Source of the DNA: Smallanthus sonchifolius
Lineage: Eukaryota > Streptophyta > Magnoliopsida > Asterales > Asteraceae
NCBI GenBank assembly: GCA_023525975.1
Contig: CM042035.1
Coordinates: 36,733,001-36,797,000, forward strand
Length of the DNA: 64,000 nt
Reading direction: 5' to 3'
The translations under genes and the position numbers were made by a program. The notes under the pieces were generated by a model. It ran no database searches. It was not told the origin of the DNA and saw only the letters and a program-made list of their open reading frames with translations. Shown piece after piece: positions 20,640 to 33,044 of the stretch. Each line of letters opens with the position of its first letter. The first letter of the stretch is position 1.

Positions 20640-23600
20640 GATTTGACGCGGAGTGTTTGAACAGATTAGGATATTTGCACATCATCTGATCCTCGCGCTC
20701 CCACGTGAATTCCGGTCCGCGTTTCGAGTTCCAACGAACTCTGACAATAGGGATTTAATGTGCTTTAACGTTTTGATTTCCCTATCCATAATTTCCACGG
20801 GTTCTTCGATGAAACGTACTGTTCATCAATATGTAGTTCTTCAAGAGGAACCGCGAGAGACTCGTCTGCTAGACATTTATTCAAATTTGAGAGGTGAAAG
20901 ACGTTGTGTACCCCACTAAGTCCTTCAGGTAAGTCCAGTTTATACGCTACTGGTCCGATTCTCTTCATTATTTTGAATGGTCCAACATAATGAGGGTTTA
21001 CTTTGCCTCGCTTCCCGTAGCGAATGACACTTTTCCAAGGTGAGACTTTGAGTAAGACCATGTCACCTATTTGAAACTCTAAGGGTTTACGACGCTTGTC
21101 GGCATAGCTCTTTTGACGATCACGAGCTGCCGCCATACGGTTTCAGATTTGAACGATCTTTTCGGAAGTTTCGAATACAAGTTCAGGACCTGTAAGTTGA
21201 CTATCCCCAACTTCGGTCCAACAAATAGGAGAACGACATTTCCTTCCATATAGTGCTTCAAATGGAGCTGCCTTGATGCTAGTGTGATAACTGTTGATGT
21301 AGGAGAACTCCACCAATGGTAGGTCAGACTCCCAAGTGTTACCAAAATCAATCACACAAGCTCGAAACATGTCCTCCAGAGTTTGAATAGTACGTTCCGT
21401 CTGGCCATCAGTCTGCAGATGGTATGCTGTGCTCATATCTAAACGCGTGCCTAAAGCTATATGTAACGACTGCCAGAAATGAGAAGTGAATCGTGCATCA
21501 CGATCTGAAATGATAGAGATTGGCACCCCGTGCCGAGAGACTATTTCTTTCAAGTAAGTACGAGTAAGCTTATCCATTTTGTCGGTTTCCTTGATTGCTA
21601 AGAAGTGAGCGGACTTTGTTAATCGATCAACAATTACCCAAATGGTATCACATCCGGTAGGAGTTCATGGCAATTTTGTGATAAAGTCCATGGATATTTG
21701 TTCCCATTTCCACATGGGAATTTCTAGTTATTGGAGAAGACCAGAAGGCTTTTGGTATTCAACTTTGACCTTTGCGCATGTCAGACATTTGCTTACATAG
21801 ATAGCTATATCGGCCTTCATCTTTGGCCACCAATACAGTATCTTTAGATCATCGTACATTTTGTCAAAACCTGGATGAATAGAGTAATGAGATTTATGAG
21901 CCTCATCCATGACTAGTTCTCTTAAATTTCCGAATGCTGGAATCCATATTCGCTCGGCGAAGTAGCGAATACCGTCAGATTTGACTTCAAGTTGTGCTTC
22001 CATATCGCGTGTACCTTCCAGTAATAGGTTTTCCTCTTTCATGGCTTCGAGTTGAGCACTACGGATTTTGTCAGGTAATCCAGGGTGAATAGTAAGCTGT
22101 AATGCTCGAACTCGTTTGGGTTTCGTTTCTTTTCGACTTAGGGAATCAGCTACAACGTTAGCCTTACCCGGATGATACCGGATCGCACAGTCATAATCAT
22201 TTAAGAGTTCCACCCAACGACGCTGTCGCATGTTCAACTCTTTCTGCTCGAAGATATGCTGAAGACTTTTGTGATCGGTATAGATGGTGCATTTGGTACC
22301 GTACAAGTAATGTCTCCATATCTTAAGTGCGAAGACTACGGCTCCTAAATCTAAGTCATGAGTGGTGTAGTTTTTCTCATGGACCTTTAGTTGACGTGAA
22401 GCGTACGCGATCACCTTTTCGCGTTGCATTAAGAAACAACCCAGACCCTGAATAGATGCATCACAATGCACCACAAAATCATCGGTTCCTTTCGGAAGAG
22501 CTAGAATAGGTGCACTGCAATGTTTCTGTTTAAGATGTTGGAATGCTGACTCTTGGTTATCGCCCCAGTTATAGGCTTTACCCTTTTGAGTTAAGGTAGT
22601 GACATGTTGTGCAATCTTTGAAAATCCTTCGATGAATCGACGGTAATATCCAGCCAATCCCAGAAATTTTCGCACCTCAGTCGGAGTCGTCGGTGCTGCC
22701 CAATTCTTGATGGCTTCTATCTTTGATGGGTCAACATGTATTCCTTTCTCGTTAACCACATGCCCTAGAAACTGAACTTCCCGGATCCAGAATTCACACT
22801 TGGAAAACTTAGCATACAGTTGCTCTCGCTTAAGCAATTCCAAAATTAGGCGTAGATGTTCCTCATGTTCTTCCTTGTTCTTGGAATAAATGAGGATGTC
22901 GTCGATGAAAACGATAACGAATTGGTCAAGGTAAGGCTTACACACACAGTTCATGAGGTCCAAGAATCCCGCAGGTGCGTTGGTTAATCCGAAAGGCATG
23001 ACCATGAACTAGTAATGGCCCTACCTTGTCCTGAATGCAGTCTTAGAGATATTCTCTTCTCGGACTCTTAACTGATGGTAGCTGGACCGAAGATCTATTT
23101 TGGAATAGAAACTTGATCGTTGGAGTTGATCAAAGAGGTCATCTATGCGAGGCAAAGGGTAGCGATTCTTGATTGTGACTTTATTCAGCTCCCGGTAGTC
23201 AATACACATACGAAAAGTCCCGTCTTTCTTCTTGACAAATAGTACCGGAGCTCCCCACGGCGATGAACTAGGTCGGATGAAACCTTTATCCAACAAATCT
23301 TGCAATTGAGTGGACAACTCTTGTAATTCACTAGGTGCTAACCTATAAGGTGCCCGAGCAATCGGTGCTGCTTCGGGTGCTAGATCGATTTGGAATTCAA
23401 CTTGATGGTGCGGTGGCAGACCAGGCAGATCCTCGGGAAAAACTTCCACAAATTCCCGAATGATGGGAATATCATCAATCTTCTTCTCTTCTGATGGCTG
23501 CTCAGCAACGAGAGCCAAAATAGTCGCGTGCCCCTTTCGAATGCATTTTTGTGCTTTCATAAAAGATATGATGCCCATGACTGCACCAACTCTTTCGCCC

Positions 23601-24160
23601 TGAACGGAAAGGGTTTCTCCACTCGGGAGAGGAATACGAACAATCTTCTCATGACAGATAATTTCAGCTTGGTTTTTAGATAGCCAATCCATGCCGACAA
23701 TTACATCAAAACTACCAAGTGTGACCGGCATATGGTCGATATCAAATATATGTCTAGCTAGCTCAAGCTTACATCCCTTAAGAATGTGAGTTGCTTCAAT
23801 TATTTGGCCATCAGCTATCTCTATTATATACTTAGCTTCTAAAAGAGTTGGAGTTCCTTTTATCATATCACTAAGCTTCTTAGATATAAAACTTCTATCA
23901 ACACCAGTGTAAAAAAGGACAGAAGCAAAGTAATTATTTAAGAGAAACTTACCGGTGACCACATTATGATCGTAACGAGCTTCTCCGGATCCTAGCATGA
24001 AGGCTCGTCCCTTCGCACCATTTCCTCCACCATTGCCGTTGTTACCCCCATTGTTGTTATTCTGGTTAGGGTTGTGGTTTCCATTACCCCCTTTCTTCAA
24101 TTGAGGACAATTCTTCCGAATATGTCCTTCCTTTCCACACTCAAAACAACCCCTTGTGGA
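20640..24160 (-). pseudogene. TE5: Gypsy chromovirus pol (protease to chromodomain), broken
   Basis: Read from 24160 down: zinc knuckle CFECGKEGHIRKNC (about 24120-24160), Asn/Gly-rich linker, protease, RT, RNase H, integrase, chromodomain. The protease motif is FYTGVDRSFIS where FDTGA is expected, so the catalytic Asp codon (23909-23911) is Tyr. RT is split by two TAG codons at about 23008-23020 but keeps the FIDDILIYSK box (about 22890). RNase H shows VVHCDASIQGLGCFLM and YTDHKSLQHIF; integrase shows CLTCAKVK, a stop at 21726, WVIVDRLTKSAHF and HGVPISIISDRDARF. The chromodomain lies about 20790-20680 and is frameshifted. Fewer breaks than TE7. Confidence 0.93.
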
Positions 24161-25069
24161 TCCAGGTTGCTGAAAAGGTTGTTTAGCTTGTAACTCACCC
24201 CTACAATCCTTAGCAGCATGACCTATTTTGCCACACCTCTGGCAACGGTTGCAAAACCCGAAGTGATGGAAGTTGCACTTGTTACACTTAGGAGACTTTC
24301 CTGCGTAACCACCCTGGTTTTGACCTGAAGAGGTCGATGGTTCGAGTTCTTAGCAGACTCAAACCTACGCTGCTGCTGTAGTTGATTAAACTGGGGTTGG
24401 TTGGGCTGGGGTCCTTTGGAGTGAGAGTTGGAGTGGTTGTGGGTGTTGTAATGGTGATCAAACTTGCGTTTGTGATTCTCGGTGGGTTTAGAGACCGAAC
24501 CTCTCAGAGGTAGAGTCCCTTGAGTCACCGCCTGATCGGTTAACTTATGGGCAAGTCAGATAGTTTGTTGGATAGTGGCAGGATTGGATGAAGTAACCAT
24601 GCTTTGTATTTGAGGCACTAGACCTCCAATGTAAAGCTCAATTCTCTTGTAATCAGGGGTCACCATATGCGGCACATAGTAGCAAGTTCATGTCAACGTG
24701 TGATGTAGAGTTCAATTTCAGAACCCTCCATCTTTAGGTTCCAGAACTCTCCCTCCAACTTCTGGATACCATCACTAGGACAGTATTCCTCCTTCATCAT
24801 TGATTTAAATTCCTCCCACGGGAGTCCATTTGCCATGGCTAGACCTAACATTTGGACCTGGGCGTTCCACCATGTGAGAGTCGGGCCCTCTAAAGTTCTA
24901 GTGGTGAACTTTACCTGATTAGCCACGGGGCAGTTACACATGGAAATCACTGATTCTACCTTCTCAAACCAACTAAGTAGTCCAATGGCTCCTTCAGCTC
25001 CACTAAAGGCGTGGGGTTTACAATCCATAAATGCCTTGAAGGTGCAGGCTGGTTGCGGGTTTTGTGGAC

Positions 25070-25166
25070 CTAGAGTTAGAAACAATATATGATTGAAATT
25101 ATAGGGTTTAGGAAGATGTTTTTAAGAGATGAATTGACATCATTAGTCAATAGCTAAAGCATTTAC
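25070..25166 (-). other. Candidate 97-bp spliceosomal intron in TE5 gag
   Basis: Minus strand: AG|GTAAAT at 25168-25161 and CTCTAG|GT at 25075-25068 bound exactly 97 AT-rich bases with an early in-frame TGA. Removal joins the helical stretch to GPQNPQPACTF in frame, phase 1. Position, phase and length equal those in TE4, while the inner sequences have diverged; both keep a CCTAAAC box. Confidence 0.7.
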
Positions 25167-25269
25167 CTACAGCATTCTGTGCTGCTAGAGCCTCCGCTAT
25201 ACTATCGTTTATTAGTGCCGCTAGCTCCGCTGCCGTCATGTTAATGGTACCTCGACCACCGGCACGACC

Positions 25270-25274
25270 TCCGC
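25270..25274. other. TE6 target-site duplication, left copy (TCCGC)
   Basis: TCCGC is repeated at 35377-35381. The flanks join into the RG-rich gag exon of TE5. Confidence 0.95.
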
Positions 25275-26561
25275 TGTCACACCCCGACCGATGGCGGAAT
25301 CATCAGGGCGGGACATGTAGACTGTTCATGAGCACAAGGTTGACTAAATTGCATATATTAAACATCAATTTCCATTGCAAGTAATCCAAATACAAACACA
25401 TCCAAGATAGAACAAAATTGAAATACATAGAGTTCTTTTATTTAAATTAACTAAGTCCAAGCCTATATGTAGCACGTCTTCAACAATCTCACACATTAGA
25501 ACCTGAAACATGAATAAAATAAAGTCAACTAAAAAGTTGGTGAGTATAACACAGGTTTGTATATAGATAGCATATAGTTGTAAAACAAATCCTTACATAA
25601 CATGATAAATAAGACATTTATGGGGAGCAGCTATTGTGTAACCATGTACAATCAAACCTTTGTAACTAGCATGCAAAATTGTGTTGTCGGTATCAATCAC
25701 CCCAATCTGGGTGGGTTTGTCAGACTCAATAGATCTATCATTGGAAACCGTCGGCTTGTATAGTTAATGATTGCACATAATCGCATACAAAGTTTAGCAC
25801 ACCTAGCACTCGGGCATAAAGCTCAAATTGCACACATGAATGTAAATAGGATTTGTACTTGTGTTGTTTGTATAAATGTAACGTGTAATTTGAATAATGT
25901 TCATGTTTCACCCCAAAAGTGTAAAAGAGTAAAAGGGGCTATGAAATACTCACTTGGTTCGAAGGCGTAGCTAACAAGGATACTAGATAGAATAAGGATC
26001 CTTGTAATGCACAACTTAACCTAAGGAGTAATGTATATGGTATTAATAGTGTGTACCAATGTTTAAGTCTAATGTTGCATTTGGACTTGTGTAATAAGGT
26101 CATTGATTTGTATTTGGAGGTATTAAATAAACTATATACAGTTTGAAAGAGTATTTTTTAGAACATTTTGATTAAGGTTTGAGTTTGAATAATTAAATAA
26201 GTAATGTAAATAATTGTTGTTTATGAAAACCTTGTAAGTATTAGTTATAAGTTAGTATAATTAATTAATCGTTTTTGTTTAAATATAAATTAAATAAATA
26301 ATCATTTTATTTATTTATTTATAAAATGTAACTTAACCATTTAAATACTTTTTAAATGAAAGGTTTAACAATAATTGTAAATTAAATTTTTATAAACTTT
26401 AAATAATTTATTTTTCCATTTATTAAATATTTATTCTTTCTAAATAAGGTTAAATAAAATTTTATAAAATTCAACTATTTTTATTTTGTAATTCAATCAG
26501 AATATTTGTGGTTTGAAAAATATATAAAATTTGTAATTCTGCCAAGATTTTAACTCACACA

Positions 26562-26830
26562 CGACCGTGCCTGGGAAGGGCACGACCGTGCTCGAACCAC
26601 GGGCGCGACCATGCTAGTCATGGCGCGACCGTGTTGATCAAACAGAATGCAAAATTTGATTGTTCTCTAGGCACGATCGTGTTCTGGACTAGGCACGACC
26701 GTGTCTAAGGTTTTGAGGTATGACCAAGTTTAGCCAAAGGCATGACTGGGTCTGAGGGCACGACTGCGCTGGTATTTGGCGCGACCGTGTTTCATGAAGC
26801 ACGACCGCGCTAGAATACTAGCGTGACCGT
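26562..26830 (-). repeat. Dispersed GCACGACCGTGC repeat, block 1, TE6 left LTR
   Basis: About ten diverged copies of the 12-mer GCACGACCGTGC / GCGCGACCGTGT spaced roughly 20-40 bases. The 12-mer is nearly self-complementary (GCACG/CGTGC around two bases). The right LTR block (34330-34580) lacks one unit. Confidence 0.85.
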
Positions 26831-27429
26831 GTCTGTTCCAAAACACTAACGATTTGGCTAATTCTTATATTGTTAATGTTGGAATTCATGGGGCTTTCAT
26901 CCATTAGATCATCACGAGTCTTTTTGTATAAATTAATTGTATTTACAACGTGTCTAAGGTTTGATTCGATTAAATCTATTTTGAATGGACACTAGACTCC
27001 GGTTCGTGATGATCCCCATATCATAAGCCCAAATTAGATTAGGGCTTTTGATTAGTAGGCTAAAACGTAAGTGTGAGAGGTTTCAATTACCCGGAAGGAC
27101 GACGAATTGATAGTGTTCGGTAGAGAAATGTTCCGGCGACGACGGGTTCTGTCTCCGGCGTCCTCTGCTGTAATTCCGACTAGACCAGCGTGTCCAGAGC
27201 TTTATAGAGGATCGATGGTATGTTGGCTTGGAAGAATTGTAATCATATTGGTGAATTTGGTGATTTCGTGAGAGAATTTTGTGATTAGAAGGTAGTTCGA
27301 TGATGATAAGTTTATTTGTTGTAATGGTGATGATTATAGGGCTTAATGGAGTTTGTTAATGACGAAAACGTGTAGAACGGTTATGACACCGAACGTTCCT
27401 GTGGTTAAAGGTCTGCATTTACGTTTTAA

Positions 27430-27565
27430 CTGTCAAGAGGTGCGACCGTGCCCATACGAGGCGCGACCGTGCCAAGGCACCAGGTGCGATCGTTCCAAAG
27501 CAAGTTGCGCGACCGTGCCAAAGCACTCGGCGCGACCGTGCCAGAACGAGGCGCGACCGTGCCTA
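27430..27565 (-). repeat. Tandem GCGCGACCGTGCC repeat, block 2, TE6 left LTR
   Basis: Six units of about 22 bp, each starting GGCGCGACCGTGCC or a one- to three-base variant, followed by a variable 8-base spacer (CATACGAG, AAAGCACTC and so on). The right-LTR counterpart is 35010-35140. Confidence 0.9.
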
Positions 27566-27804
27566 TTAGGGTTTCTTGTAAATTTTCAACATCAGACCTT
27601 GTAACTTTGGTCTTTCACATATTTGTATAAATAGATACTTATGTAGTGTTTTAGTAGGTTATAACCGTGTAAAATTTGCGGGTTAACATTGAAATATAGT
27701 ATTTAATTGATGGTACGAAAAGGAATAAAACAGTGCACTAGAATTGAGTTTGAAATGCATTACATTGAATTGAAAATACAGATACTAAAATCAGAAATGT
27801 TACA

Positions 27805-27820
27805 GTCTCCCCATGTTGAG
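27805..27820 (-). other. TE6 polypurine tract
   Basis: Minus strand CAACATGGGGAGACTG directly precedes the LTR start TGTAACATTTC. Confidence 0.8.
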
Positions 27821-30779
27821 GGAATTTCGTACCGAAATTTTGTTAGAGGAAACTACGCCATCGGTAAAAAGATGGGGGTACTTCAGATTCATTTGGTCCT
27901 CTCGTTCCCAAGTGAATTCAGGACCGCGCTTAGACTCCCAACGACCTTTGACAATAGGAATACGACTTCGCTTGAGTTGCTTGATTTCACGATCCATATT
28001 TTCTACCGCTTTCTCAACGAAATGCATCGTTTCATCAATGTGCACGTCATCAAGCGGTATATGGAGATTCTCATCGGCGAGACATTTCTTCAAATTAGAT
28101 ACATGAAATGTAGGATGCACATTGCCAAGAGATGGAGGTAACTCGAGTTTGTAGGCCACTTTCCCAATTCTTTCAAGGATTTTGAATGGACCAACGTAGC
28201 GAGGGGCTAACTTGCCTTTCTTTCCAAAATGGACCACACCCTTCCACGGGGACACCTTAAGAAGAACAAGGTCACCGACTTGGAATTCCAAGGGTTTTCG
28301 TCGTTTATCGGCATTACTCTTTTGCCGACTTCTCGCTGTTCGGATGTTGTCACGGATTTGAATAATCTTGTCGGATGTTTCTTGAATTAGCTCGGGACCG
28401 GTGATTTGTGCTTCACCAATCTCGTTCCAACAGATAGGAGAACGACACTTGTGACCATAAAGAGCTTCGAATGTAGCCATGTTGATACTTGTGTGATAGC
28501 TATTATTGTAAGAGAACTCAATGAGGGATAAATGTGAATCCCAATTGCCACCAAAATTGATTACGCAAGCTCTAAGCATGTCTTCAAGAGTTTGGATTGT
28601 TCGCTCGGTTTGACCATCAGTTTGGGGATGGTAAGCCGTGATCAAATCCAATCGTGTACCAAGAGTAGTTTGGAGAGATTGCCAAAATCGAGAAGTGAAC
28701 CGGGCATCTCGATCAGATGGGCTAGTTTCTCAACCCGATAGTCTTCACGGATAAGCAAGAAATGAGCAGACTTGGTGAGACGATCAATGATCACCCAAAT
28801 ACTATCATAACCACTCGAGGTGCGAGGGAGTTTGGTAATAAAATCCATGGCTAAGTTCTCCAATTTCCACACGGGAATTTCCGGTTGTTCAAGCAAACTA
28901 GAAGGACGTTGATGTTCGGCTTTGACTTTGGAGCAGGTTAAACATTTGGCAACATAAAGAGCAATGTCCTTTTTCATACCGGGCCACCAATATTGTTGGC
29001 GAAGATCTTGGTACATTTTATCCGCACCAGGATGAATAGAATAACGAGTCTTGTGAGCCTCGTTCATGAGAAATGTACGGAGATCATCGCGATCGGGAAC
29101 CCAAATACGATTCAAGTAATAAAGTAAGCCATTGGGTTTTGATTCAAGCAGAAGTTCAACACCCCACGACATTTCCTCGTACATGTTACCCTCGGTGACT
29201 GAGACGTGTTGAGCTTCTAAGATGCGGGTTTGAATATCAGTTTGAATTCGAGCACAATGAAGCATAACATGGTCCTTTCGACTCAAAGCGTCGGCTACAA
29301 CATTCGCTTTGCCGGGATGGTAACGAATCTCGCAGTCATAGTCATTAAGGAGTTCAACCCAACGTCGTTGTCTCATATTGAGTTCTTTTTGGTTAAAGAT
29401 ATGTTGAAGACTTTTGTGGTCGGTGAACACCACACATTTTGTGCCATAGAGATAATGTCTCCAAATCTTCAATGCGAATACGACCACACCCAACTCGAGA
29501 TCGTGCGTCGTATAATTCTTCACATGAATCTTAAGTTGCCTTGATGCATATGCGATTACTTTGCCTCGTTGCATGAGGACACAACCGAGACCTTGATTAG
29601 AAGCATCACAGTAGACAACTAAATCATCATTCCCATCAGGGAGAGCAAAATGGGAGCATTGCACAACTTTTGCTTAAGGGTTTGGAAAGCTTCTTCTTGC
29701 TTGGGTCCCCATTCATAAATCTTACCCTTGTGGGTCAAAGCGGTAAGGGGGACAACAATTTTAGAGAAGTTTGAGATGAAACGACGGTAATATCCCGCAA
29801 GACCAAGAAATGAACGAACTTTAGTGGGAGTCTTCGGGGTATTCCAATTCTTAACCGTTTCAATCTTAGCAGGGTCAACATGAATACCCTTGTCGTTGAC
29901 AATGTGACCAAGAAATTGAACTTCTTTTAACCAAAATTCACATTTGGAGAATTTGGCATATAGTTGTTCTTTCTTCAAGAGATCCAAGACCAATCTAAGA
30001 TGTTGTTCATGATCGGCTTTAGTCTTGGAATAGATTAAGATGTCATCGATGAAAACGATCACGAACATATCAAGGTACGGTTTGCACACACGATTCATGA
30101 GATCCATGAAAACTACGGGTGCATTGGTTAGTCCAAAAGGCATAACCATGAACTCGTAATGACCATACCTTGTTCGGAAGGCAGTCTTTGGAATATCGTC
30201 TTCTTACACACGGAGTTGGTGATAACCAGATCGAAGATCAATCTTCGAGAAGCAAGTAGAACCTTGAAGTTGATCAAAGAGGTCATCAATTCTAGGTAAA
30301 GGATAACGATTTTTGATAGTAAGCTTGTTGAGTTCGCGGTAGTCAATACACATGCAAAATGATCCATCCTTCTTTTTAACGAATAAGACGGGTGCACCCC
30401 ACGGTGAATGACTCGAACGGATGAATCCCTTGTCGGAGAGCTCTTGAAGTTGACTTGCAAGTTCTTGCATTTTAGAAGGTGCAAGACGGTATGGAGCTCT
30501 AGCCACGGGGTTAGCTCCGGGCACAAGATCAATGCGAAATTCTACTTGACGAACGGGTGGAAGACCGGATAAGTCTTCGGGGAATACTTTAGGAAAATCT
30601 CGGATAATGGGGATATCTTGAATACTCTTCTTTTTAACATCTTTTTGAACGATATGGGCCAAAAAGGCCACGCACTTCTTTCGTAAGTACTTTTGAGCAG
30701 TAGTGCATGACATTAATTTAAGCCCTTTGCAAGGCTTTTCACCAAAGACTCTCAACATTTCTCCCGATGGTTGAGGTAT
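27819..30779 (-). pseudogene. TE6: Gypsy chromovirus pol (RT, RNase H, integrase, chromodomain), broken
   Basis: RT starts after a TGA at 30778-30780 and shows CMCIDYRELNKLTIKNRYPL, a TAA at about 30204-30206 and then MPFGLTNAPVVF and the intact FIDDILIYSK box (about 30045). A frameshift at 29650 precedes RNase H (VVYCDASNQGLGCVLM, FTDHKSLQHIF). Integrase shows CLTCSKVKAEHQRP and WVIIDRLTKSAHF. At about 28700 a deletion removes the stretch that in relatives carries HGVPISIIS, just before the DRDARF Asp, and shifts the frame. The rest (28651-27800) is open and ends in a chromodomain (IPIVKGRWESKRGPEFTWER, YPHLF). Few breaks for its size, so one of the younger copies. Confidence 0.93.
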
Positions 30780-32333
30780 TCAAATACACTTCTCAAAGAA
30801 AATGACTTCGGCATGATGATTCGATAGCCAATCCATGCCTATGATGATATCAAAGCTTCCTAGTGGCATTGGAACAAGGTTGATTGGGAATGTGTGATCA
30901 TTAAGTTCTAAAGAGCAATCATAGATAATGGATTCAATTGTAAGGGAGTCACCATTTGCTACTTCAACGGTGAAGGTTTTTTCTAATTGGGATCGTGTCT
31001 TTGCAAGTAAAGGTTCAAAATTAAGTGACACAAAACTTTTATCGGCACCAGTATTGAATAAAATGGAGGCATATTGACTATTAACAAGAAACGTACCATT
31101 GACCACGTCATTGTTGGCTTGAGCTTCATTGGCGTTTATGTTGAAAGCACGCCCACGAGCTCCACCTTGTCTAGCATTGATTAACTTTGGACATTGATCA
31201 CGGAAATGGTTCGGGTTGCCACACTCATAACATGCTCGCCCATTTGCAATAGCGGGCACACCTTGATTAGCCATTTGGGTGTTGGTTTGGTTTGGTAGAT
31301 TGACTTGGCCCGCAAGATCTTTGGTCCTACAAACATTAACCGTATGGCCATATCTCCCACAATAAGTACAAAGGCGACATGGGATGCTTTGGGGATGATG
31401 GTAGTTGCAGGTGGCACAAAGTGGGTAGCTTCCAACATATGGCTTTTTGACCGGTGCTTGAATCATAGGTGCAGCTTGGTTAACAGGAATAGCAGGAGTG
31501 ACCACAACATAGTTTCTAGTCTTCCGTTTCCTATTATTGCGGGAGGGTTCAGTTGTGGCTTCTTTGTTATGGGTAGGAGGGGTTATAGTATCAAAAACTT
31601 TCTTAGTACCCTTTTTAGTAAGTGTTCCCGCTTTCACATGGTTATCAGTTAAGGTGGCAGACAAATGGATGGCATCTTCAAGTGTTGCGGGATTCCTTCC
31701 TAGGACAGTATCTTGAATTTGCCTAGGTAGTCCCCCAATATACTTTTCAATACAACGGGACAGAGGAGTGACCATGTGGGGCACAAGAAGACTCAACTCA
31801 TGGAACCGAGTTGTAAATGCCAAGCTTTCACCACTATCTTGGGCAAGATCCCAAAATTCAGCTTCAAGTTTCTTTACTTTATTTCGAGGACAGAATTCCT
31901 CGGTCATTAACCTTTTAACCTCATCCCAAGGTAAGGCCATTGCCACATCCACACCCCTATTTCTTTTCTCCCCATTCCACCACGTGAGTGCCCGTTTTTG
32001 TAGGACACTTGTGGCATGACGAACACGAAGGTTGTCGGGGCAGTCACTATTGAGAAAGGTATTCTCAATGCTTTCGAACCATTGAAGGAGTCCAGTAGCT
32101 CCTTCGGAACCATAGAACTTGAGGGGATTGCACGAGTTGAAATGATTGAAGGTGCATTGAGATGGGTTGTTACCACCATTTCCACCATTACCAGCATTAC
32201 CACTATTACTACCATTTCCACCATTGTTGCCATTGGTGGCACTATTAGCTTGAGTGAGTTGTGTCACGAGTTGTGCAAGAATAGCAGCAATGTCGATATT
32301 GGCGTTGGCCGCGGGAGCACGATGAGGAGGCAT
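30780..32333 (-). pseudogene. TE6: Gypsy gag-protease, open frame with dead protease site
   Basis: An open frame from the ATG at 32333 (MPPHRAPAAN). An in-frame ATG 14 codons upstream also exists, but the MPPHR start is the likelier one. Layout: helical N-terminus, Asn/Gly-rich linker, gag core (about residues 65-230; GATGLLQWFESIE, LTWWNGEKR, EFCPRNKVKKLEAEFW), basic linker, a His/Cys-rich segment, CCHC knuckles CTYCGRYGHTVNVC and CYECGNPNHFRDQC, then protease. The protease motif reads FNTGADKSFVS; the Asp codon (31053-31055) is Asn, which should abolish cleavage. There is no intron at the place where TE4 and TE5 have one. It ends at a nonsense codon at 30778-30780. Confidence 0.92.
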
Positions 32334-33030
32334 TCTACAGATTTTCACAAGACAAGAAAAGATGTAAGAACTCATGAGAATTGTTTGGATTTAATAGGAT
32401 AAGATAACAAAATAAATAGATAATCATAGTTTGGATCGTACTCAAATAGTGATATAATCACTCAAATACTATGACACATTAAGGTTAATTAAACTTATAT
32501 AATTTTCAAGGAGACATGCTTTAGCCTATAAGTAAACACTCATCTTGGGAATTCCCAGGAAAGCATACGGGTCCCTCGGTTGATTGGGATTTATGTGAAA
32601 TGCTTTTCTAGACAGAAAACCCAAAATACAGGTGTCACCCTTCCAGATTGCACGTGTCCTCAAATAATTAACAAAGCTTAAAAACCTTAACGAGGAAAGA
32701 AATTTTTTATGGATTTAGCTTCATGAAGATTCCACATGCTAAGAAGAATATAGATAGAGAAGAAAGTAAGAGCATTATGAGGTTTTAGGATGTAGAAAGA
32801 GATATTGTTTATTTAATTTATTATTTAAGTATATACTAATAAGTCATGGGTTTTTAATAAATAAGTCATCAAATAAAATAATAACTAATCATAGTAAGCA
32901 TGTAGCACATAGCATGTAACACATAACATGTAGCACATAATCATATAAACATGAAACATAGCATAGGTAGGTGTCCTAAAGTTATAGTCTAGGTCAAGGT
33001 GTCTAATAACCTAATTCCCTATAACCAAGT
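32334..33030 (-). other. TE6 untranslated leader
   Basis: About 700 bp between primer site and gag with no supported ORF; AT-rich, with a run of ACATAGCATGTAACACATAA-like repeats at 32895-32960. Unlike TE4 and TE5 it holds no upstream ORF0. Confidence 0.75.
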
Positions 33031-33044
33031 CTCTGATACCAATC
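33031..33044 (-). other. TE6 primer binding site (initiator tRNA-Met type)
   Basis: Minus strand GATTGGTATCAGAG follows the LTR end TGTGACA. Confidence 0.92.

Larger units (their letters stand above)
24161..25274 (-). pseudogene. TE5: gag, main part, with candidate intron
   Basis: On the minus strand from 25269: the end of the RG-rich first exon and a helical stretch (MTAAELAALIND), a candidate intron (25166-25070), then the gag core PACTFKAFMDCKPHAFSG, WWNAQVQML, EYCPSDGIQKLEGEFW to about 24693. Frameshifts and stops near 24680 and 24545 precede the basic linker (24528-24223) and a CCHC knuckle (CGKIGHAAKDC-like, about 24210). The first 7 codons of exon 1 lie at 35397-35377, on the far side of TE6, which inserted in this exon. 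Confidence 0.87.
25275..27804 (-). repeat. TE6 left LTR (3' LTR of a minus-strand element, 2530 bp)
   Basis: Plus strand starts TGTCACACCCCGACCGATGG and ends AGAAATGTTACA. It is near-identical to the right LTR at 33045-35376 (2332 bp); the difference is mostly one deletion of roughly 160 bp in the right copy near 34785, plus repeat-unit changes. It contains two blocks of a GCGCGACCGTGCC repeat. Confidence 0.95.

Noticed and set aside
25767..25970. 67-codon plus-strand ORF repeated at 33537-33740
   Set aside because: Both copies are the two LTRs of TE6; the ORF is duplicated with the LTR and runs antisense to the element, without a known motif.
31305..32402. Plus-strand ORFs over the TE6 gag
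   Set aside because: Antisense shadows of the Asn/Gly-rich gag frame.
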